From positions 8,385,474 to 8,449,473 of the forward strand of contig QVOM02000023.1 of the NCBI GenBank assembly GCA_003586115.2: a stretch of 64,000 bases of DNA, written 5' to 3'. Positions 57,352 through 64,000 of this stretch are shown here, in pieces. Made by a program: the position numbers and the translations under genes. Source of the stretch: Salvator merianae. Lineage: Eukaryota; Chordata; Lepidosauria; Squamata; Teiidae. Numbering within the stretch: the first letter of the stretch is position 1; each line of letters starts with the position of its first letter. Under the pieces are notes generated by a model, which saw nothing but the letters and a program-made list of their open reading frames with translations, was not told the DNA's origin and made no database searches.

Positions 57352-58205
57352 GCACAGCTGCTGAACAGGTGCTGCACTCTTCCTCTTACTGAATGCACAA
57401 GGAAGGGGCCATGTTGTGCAAGGCCCTGCATTGTCATCAGGCATTCAAGGCTCCACGAAGGCACCATGCAGACCCAGACTAACTCTCCGAGCACTTGCTC
57501 TTTTTCACAGCCAGTCTCTGAAGCCCTGATTCTGGTCTGCCCCTCCTCTTCACTGCCGTTTTCATACAGATCCCACAACTATGAGGGGGAAATTTGGAAG
57601 GGAAATTCAAAACAAACACATGCTCAATAAAAGGGAATAACAAATAGCCATATGCAACAGATTAAAGCTGCACGAACAAAGGCCCAAGGCATGAACATCT
57701 CTGAACATGCCAAGGGACAGCATTTGAACTAATTTTTAAAAACTGTTTTCTTCCTGCAATACATCAACTGGCGAATGCTGCAGAAAGCAGCTGTGGAATT
57801 ATTTTCATTTGTAAAATCTGAAGTACAGGCTGCACTAAATTTCATTGTTTGGTTCAAATGTCCCCCTTTTGGAGTAAAGACAGAATGGGCTGTCATCCAT
57901 CTCATTGCAGGAAGCTCAGTATTTGCATAAGTGTTGCTAATGTCTTCACAAAACGAACGCCAAAAGACTTAAAGGGGCTCAGTTTTTATATTACTTGGCA
58001 AACTAGTAGCCGATAATGATTTTAGGAGGGTTCTGTTTTGTTTTTGGCAAAATCTGCTATCTCAGTTAGAGTAAATAATCTGAAGATGTCTTTCTTTGGC
58101 ACAGTCACCAATTTACTATTTACTTTGAATACTCTGTACATTATAATGAATGCTGTTGATCAAAGATCCATAGCATTAACTACTCCATCAGTATAGTTTG
58201 TTTAG

Positions 58206-58382
58206 TACCACTGAGTTGTAGCCAGCTCCTGGTTGATTGGATGGGTACCTCCATGGGCACAGCAATGCAGTTTTCTTGGCAGAGATATGCAAGTGGTTTG
58301 CCACTTCCAGGGAGAGGCTGGGGATCGAACCGGCAACCCTCTGCTTTCCAGGCAGTTTGCTCTATCACTGAGCTACAGCCAG
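58206..58382 (-). mobile_element. tRNA-derived SINE, same family as in ANGPTL2 intron 3
   Basis: Read on the - strand: tgtagctcagtgatagag (A box), ccggttcgatcccc (B box), then the same body with tatctctgccaagaaaactg and a tail with the cagctcctgg region. Single unit; an inverted fragment with similar words follows at 58383-58425. Confidence 0.8.
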
Positions 58383-59491
58383 TTGTGAAGCAACTGCCTC
58401 GAAAGCAGAGGGTCAGAGCCATGGCAATCTGGAGTAGATGCACAGACAATCAATAATGTCACTGATGCTGCACAGAGGAAACCCAATCTATCTGCGTGTC
58501 AGTGGCACTGTAGAAGGGAGGCTGAGCAGAACAGCAGCATAAGTTATTGAGGCCAAAACTCATGACTGAAAGCTTTCAGACTGCATTAAATAAACAAAAC
58601 TGGGTTAGGCAGAACCGTGTTATACAAGGGATGCTTCACCGAACTGCAGAGCCCAATCATCAAATGACAACACTTGACAACTGGAACCCTAACAAAAGCT
58701 GTAAAAGAAGTCTTTCCCTCTTTAAATGTGCACAGGTTCCTGTGAAGCATCTCAGAGCCAAACAGGAGATACTACAGGGTACCTGTAAACAATAACTGCA
58801 AGCTGTTGCTTCATGCACAGTTGCCACAGCAACCCCAGGACGTAACTAATACAAACTTGCATGCAGGAATCTGTGGGCTGACTTGAACTGAGGCAGCCAT
58901 TAACAGGAAAAGCTGGGTTTACACTCTCAGGAAACTAAACCAATGTGCGGGAGAAGGCTTTCTTAAAAATCATCCAGATCCTTTAATACAGACAAGGTAG
59001 GCTATTGGATACATTTCAAGTGAAATTAAATACAGGTACTGACAATGTAGTTTGCAAAGTGGGTGTAAAATCAATAGAACTACGCAACTGTAAATTAAAC
59101 AGAGCAATCACTAATTAAATAGCATCAAATCGGAAGGGCAGCTGGCACCTAGCAGACTCCCCATACTGGGGACTGTGCTGCTTAAGAATAATTGCAAACA
59201 TTATTGAGAAACGTTCTACATGCTAAGCACCAAAGCTGCAAGAAACCAGAGCAACATTTCATGCAGGAAAAGATGGGTAATTGACAGGGAGGGGAGGCTC
59301 CCAGGTTGACAGAAAGACCCTGTGAAAGCAGGAATCCAGCGATCCAGCAGGGCTGAAGGGTTCTGTGCAAGTCAGGGTGCCGAGCTTAGACAGGGTACAG
59401 AAGAGCATAAAAGAGCAAGTTGCAAAAGGTGATCCTCCGTAAAATCAAACTATGGTGCTAACAGATACTCCCTGCCTTTCTCAGCAGGACC

Positions 59492-60247
59492 ATGAATGAA
59501 ACGCAACCATCGCCGGCAATCTGCAAAGTCCAACTTCGTCAGAGGTATTGGGTGACGGAAGGCAGCAGCGCCAAACTGGCGTTGATCGGTGCCAAACGTT
59601 CAGATACAGTTACTTACAGAGAGGATTATTATGACACGGCTTCAAACGACCTAGCGATGGCTCAACTGTGGCTGAGCCAAAGAAATCAAAAGTGGTGTCT
59701 CTTGTTAGGATCTCAAACGCAAGCAATTGGAGAGAATATTGGCAACTCACTCCCCGGAGCACAGGAACCTCTGTGCCACGACGGAAAACAAAATGCTCCG
59801 TCTGGCACCAACACGGTCCGCAAAGACTCACAAGAACAGAAGCCATTGCAATTTGAGCCTCTAGACCAAGAGAATCAGCAGTGCGATCTGAATGAAACAG
59901 AGAGCGCTCACGTATGCGCAAAACCCAAGCCTGAATATACCGAGCTAATGGAGGAGAGAGAAATAATTACGTATCTGGCACGCTTTCTTCACATACACTT
60001 AGAAAGTGACGAAAAAGGAAGCACAAGTATGGAAGATCTCCTGGAAATGGCTGGTATCCAACATTACGCAAGCCACCATACAGTTGAACAAACATACGTG
60101 CTCCGTGATCAATACACGGTAACAATCCAAAGGGATGAAAGTTCTTTGAGGGAGTCTGCCACTGTACTGCTAGATGTGGATGTTTCAAATATTTGCAAGG
60201 GCTTTGAAGAAATGGAAAAGTTAGCGAATTACCTGGAATTTCAATAA
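59492..60247 (+). CDS. Thiamine-triphosphatase-like (CYTH-fold) protein, probably non-catalytic
   Basis: An uninterrupted 251-codon frame resembling thiamine-triphosphatase (THTPA), a CYTH enzyme hydrolysing thiamine triphosphate. Matches to THTPA in order: VTYREDYYDT (residues 40-49), LWLSQRNQKW (59-68), EYTEL (148-152), a segment around GIQHYASHHT (188-197), LDVD and GFEEME (227-242). The CYTH N-terminal signature (E-x-E-x-K in a strand) aligns to VQLRQRY at 13-19, so both glutamates are replaced by Q and R. The lysine expected after W68 is also absent (WCLLL). Residues about 76-145 are a polar insertion absent from THTPA. The frame stops before the family's last segment. ATG 59492 has a good context (GGACCATGA) with an upstream in-frame TAA. 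A pyrimidine tract and cag just before it could be a 3' splice site. Function unknown; it may be a pseudoenzyme or a decaying retrocopy. It lies antisense to RALGPS1. Confidence 0.6.
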   Translation: MNETQPSPAICKVQLRQRYWVTEGSSAKLALIGAKRSDTVTYREDYYDTASNDLAMAQLWLSQRNQKWCLLLGSQTQAIGENIGNSLPGAQEPLCHDGKQNAPSGTNTVRKDSQEQKPLQFEPLDQENQQCDLNETESAHVCAKPKPEYTELMEEREIITYLARFLHIHLESDEKGSTSMEDLLEMAGIQHYASHHTVEQTYVLRDQYTVTIQRDESSLRESATVLLDVDVSNICKGFEEMEKLANYLEFQ

Positions 60248-62439
60248 GCAGCTCAAATGGAGGAACTATCGCTCGTAGCAAATGAAAGCAAACTCTATTA
60301 CCACAAATCCCTTCAATTTGCAAGCACAAGAATTATTTAAGGATATGATTGTCAGGCTGCCGTAACATTTTTAAATTGTCCACTTAAAAATTAAGCCCAC
60401 CGTGGTACGTGACAGAATCTCATGCGGCCTGAAAATACAGATTTATGGCAATCCCCGGAGTCAGCAGTGATCTATGAATAGACCAGTCAACAGCTGCAGG
60501 AGAGCTTGGTTGTTCAAGAGTGACCCTTTAAAGGGAATCACTTCACTTAATTTCTTTTCATCAAAAGATGAGATTAGTTTAATTAAACAGGTCGCCCACC
60601 TAACCAACCCTGTTTTCATTCAGCAATACTGAACAAAACCACATTTCCCACAGCAAACAGCTTTATCTTTAGCAAACTAGTATTTGAAGAGCCATGAGCA
60701 AATGGCTTTAAACTTTTTGTCATTTCTTGCAAAAAATAATTATTACTCTTCAATGAGCTTTGGCACACCAAATATGCAAAACGTTAAGCAACATGCTTTA
60801 ACTCTTCAAAGAAAAATTGTATGCAATATTATCAGGAGCTATCGCTTGAAGCCTGTGGTAGAACTGCCAGATACCAATCCAAAAATCATCTTATATTCTT
60901 AATTCTTTCTCCATAAAACCTGAATGGTGTGTAAAATACCTTCCTGTACCAGTCTCTGCTGAAGACACTTTTTTCACCCAAGACTACCCAAAATGCACTG
61001 TTTTCCCTCTCCTACTCACTGTTTTTAATTATGATTTTATGCATATTGGTTGCTTTTATTGACCTTGCTTGATGGGCAACTGCTGTTGCCACTGGAAAAT
61101 CTCTTGCAAAATTAATCACAGCAGGTACAGCTGCCAGCTATACTGTGCCTAAATGGGCCTAGGATACTGTGGGTCACCTTACCTCAGTGACCTACCCCTC
61201 CCTCTCCTGGCAAACCCACTGCCAAGGTACTGAAATAATACCACCTCTGTATCTGTATCAGCAATGCCTGGAGGGGTCATTGGAGAACACACGATTATCT
61301 GGTCAATATAGTTGCTGATTCTGAATAAGGATAATTGAGTTTAATTATGCTTAAACTGCCAACATATATTTCTTTAACCTTGACAGTTGAGACTGAGTGC
61401 TGATTGGGGCTGTTGATTAGTTGGCAATTAGTAAACAAGAATTAAATTTTGTTCTATATTTAGTATCACCAATTTTCTTTGGAACACTGGTGTGTAAATC
61501 AAACAAGGACTTGGGTGCTTTACTCAACTCGAGGATTAAATCTGCTACAAACGTAAAAGAGGAAAGAATGCTATCCCGTGATTTGGTGTATGTACTCTAA
61601 AGATGGCAAACAATGGGGGGTCTCTTTTATGGCTGCAGTATCTTTAGCTAAAGAACAACTCTCTCAAGTGCAGGAAGCTTTCTTTAAAAAGATAGATTGG
61701 GAAGGAAAATAATTATATAGGAAAAGGGCCAATAATCCTGACGTATTTTTGCACATGTGTACACCTCCCTCATGGTGTACTATTTTTAGCCACATATTTT
61801 ATAAGCAACATATTCCAATTATTATACAGCATGAAGTATACCATACTATATAAGCTATATATATAAAAGCATAAAAGAAAATGTGTCAGTGGCAACAGTA
61901 TTTGCATAACAATTAAGACATTCTCTGCATCATTTCTACAGCTATGAGCCATTTGCTGTTCTAGTGCTGAACCGCACTGGTTCAAAGTGAATTTACCAAC
62001 TGCTGGTACCACATTTCCCTCTATTCTTCTTTAGCTGACACATTTCAGAATGCAAATTCCTTTAAACCCTTTTTTTCTCCCCTTAAGAAACCGCCTAAGA
62101 ACACACTTGAATAGACTGTTCTGGAACCAGGCATTACAATGAACAGAGCAGAATCTATTCACATACTGAATTCAGATTACAGGAGTGGATTACCTTTTAA
62201 ACAATAGGCTCGGATTCCATGGATGGTTGGTGAAATGTGGGTTGCACAATGCTGGTGCAATGAGTAGTGAAGGATTTTTTCCATGTTTCCCTTCCCTTTC
62301 ATCTAATTCGGATCTCCTACAGATGAGAAAGTTCTGGGATCCCTAAACATACCATGCAAATCAGTATAGTATCTCTCCGCCACGCTTTCCTATCCTGGAC
62401 AAAGTCTTCAGTTAACCAAAATAAGGCTGAAGGGTTACA

Positions 62440-62930
62440 AACCAGAAATAGGAACCTCGATCTTGTCTAGATTCAGTTTATTGCCCCTCAATCCAGCCCA
62501 AAACTGCCTCCAAGCACCTGTCAGGCACTTTGACTCCTTCTCATTCAGATGGCACAGAGAGAGAGCTGGAATCCATCTGTGTACTGATGGCACCTTACAC
62601 CAAAACTCCTGAAGACCTCTCCCAATGGCTTCATATAGCTCTTCAGGAGCATGGGAGATAACATCAACCACTAAGGAGCCCCACAAGTTCCCAGGGCATC
62701 TAACAGGAACCATCACAATATGGTGCCTCCAAGTTCCAAACGCCGTCGCCTTTCCGGAAGGATACCACGGTCAATAGTATCAAAAACCACTGAGAAATCC
62801 AGGAGAACCAGCAGAATTATTCTCCCTCATCGTTCTCTCGCAGAAGGTCATCAACCAGGGGACCAGGCTGGTTTCAGTGCCATAGTCCATCCTGAAGTCA
62901 GACTGGAAAGTACGGCCATCTTGAACAGTG
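62440..62930. repeat. Interspersed repetitive element, about 490 bp
   Basis: Contains aaaactcctgaagacctctc, ggtcaatagtatcaaaaacc, gagaaatccaggagaaccag and cagtgccatagtccatcctg, words recalled as part of a very common reptile interspersed repeat. Its ggtcatcaaccaggggacca section is related to the end of the duplicated B segment near 47000. The class is not certain. The open frames here are probably remnants of the element. Confidence 0.55.
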
Positions 62931-64000
62931 CCCCAATATGAAGTTCAGAGGCGATCAAACCCAAAAGACTGAACTCAGGACAAATGAATCAGATGTACAG
63001 GTACTGAATGAGGGATAGCCACAGCTGTAGGACGCTTCTGGGTTAAAGGGAAATAGCATGTGGGATTGTCACCCTAATGTGTGCTTCCCTGACTTTTGTA
63101 CAAATGTTCTGCAGTTACCACCTAAGTGCTCAACACCATTTATGCAAACTTTGTGTAGCTTGTGCATGACCCAAGAACACACCCTGGCACTGGGTTCTGC
63201 ACAATTTTTCGTATCAATCATTTGGCAATAGAAAGGTAAAGGGTCACAGGAGTCTCTCAACCCCATAAAACAGGAGGATGTATGAACCAGGTCTCCGTGT
63301 CTTGCAGCAAAGGAAGGGTGTCTCCAAAATAGACCTCTTGTTTGAGGCAGTTTCATGCAGGAAAACAGGATATTTTAAATCCTATTGCCTTTCAAAAGAC
63401 AAGACTAGTGCATTGAACTGAGACTTGAAACACACTGGAAATCCAGTGTGGAATATTTAAAATACACATTAAACATTAATGTTGATATTGCAGAATCTCA
63501 GGGCTAGAGCGGGGTGTTTAGCGCACAGTCTGCAACCTTTATCCTGTGCAAGGATCCAAATTAAAGCATCTACAACAGATGGCTACAAAGCCTCTGCTTG
63601 AACATATCCAATGAGGATTACCTTCTAGGGTAATCAGTACCAGTCCGGCACTGACTTTCCCATAAGGAATTTTTTTCAAATATTCAACCAATCTGCCTTG
63701 CTGTATCTTATAATTCCACAAGATTACTCTGGACAAAAGCCACACCAACACATGTGAGGAATTTCAGAACCAGATGGAATTCTCACATATTGCTACTCTT
63801 AAACATAACTTTAGTAATCTTGGATATTTCTACAACTCCTCTTTGAGACAGCAATGACCAGAGTACTATCTGCTCTGGAAGGTACCAAAACGAAGGACCG
63901 AATGTATGAACTACAAATCCATGCTCTTAAAAGGATGTGAAGCATTAGCAGCAAAACCTCATTTGCCAACACATTCGAAATACTCACTCATGACACTTCT

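Larger units (their letters stand above)
51071..64000. other. Sequence upstream of the RALGPS1 start codon (probable 5' introns), 12.9 kb
   Basis: In human the RALGPS1 promoter is far upstream of the start codon, so this is probably 5' intron, but no 5' UTR exon or CpG-island promoter was identified. Recognised contents: dispersed repeats (51520-52030, 56774-56950), the CYTH-like gene and its partial copy, a tRNA-derived SINE (58206-58382) and a repetitive element at 62440-62930. No other coding exon is supported. Confidence 0.7.

Noticed and set aside
57309..57578. 89-codon - strand frame, considered as a RALGPS1 5' exon
   Set aside because: No match to the RALGPS1 N-terminus, which is complete at 51031, and no convincing splice sites.

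Overview
This is vertebrate nuclear DNA, most likely from a squamate reptile. It has AT-rich introns with GT-AG splice sites, dispersed CR1-type non-LTR fragments, dimeric tRNA-derived SINEs and a lizard-type interspersed repeat family in at least nine copies. The species cannot be named from the sequence. There are no prokaryotic features, CRISPR arrays or operons.

Two known genes are recognised from spliced coding exons. ANGPTL2 (angiopoietin-like 2) lies on the + strand with its whole coding sequence in four exons (996-12212; 488 codons) and a 3' UTR ending near 13.63 kb. RALGPS1 (Ral guanine-nucleotide exchange factor with PH domain and SH3-binding motif) runs on the - strand, from its start codon at 51031 down to an exon ending at 16481. 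Seven different coding exons are visible (203 codons, the N-terminus and much of the RasGEF domain). The next exon was not found and should lie left of base 1. ANGPTL2 therefore sits inside a RALGPS1 intron on the opposite strand, as it does in human 9q33.3.

The second RALGPS1 coding exon is present twice (46547-46654 and 46296-46403) in an identical 251-bp direct duplication. An adjacent 259-bp segment is also duplicated, and every copy abuts a (TTA)n run. The layout A-(TTA)n-A'-(TTA)n-B-(TTA)n-B' looks like an untrimmed gap fill in the assembly. If it is real, it is an in-frame exon duplication adding 36 residues.

Upstream of the RALGPS1 start codon, on the opposite strand, a 251-codon open frame (59492-60247) resembles thiamine-triphosphatase (CYTH fold). 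It lacks the family's catalytic acidic signature and carries a long internal insertion. A truncated copy of about 94% identity (57018-57305) lies 2.4 kb away between 46-bp direct repeats. This is the best candidate for an undescribed gene in the window.

The rest is intron and repeat: a 41-bp minisatellite in ANGPTL2 intron 2, several long fold-back structures (notably 8981-9110 and 29314-29445), a G-quadruplex-type tract at 40950-40990, a repeat family rich in GGTTCG/GAACCA words with inverted-looking ends, and many microsatellites.
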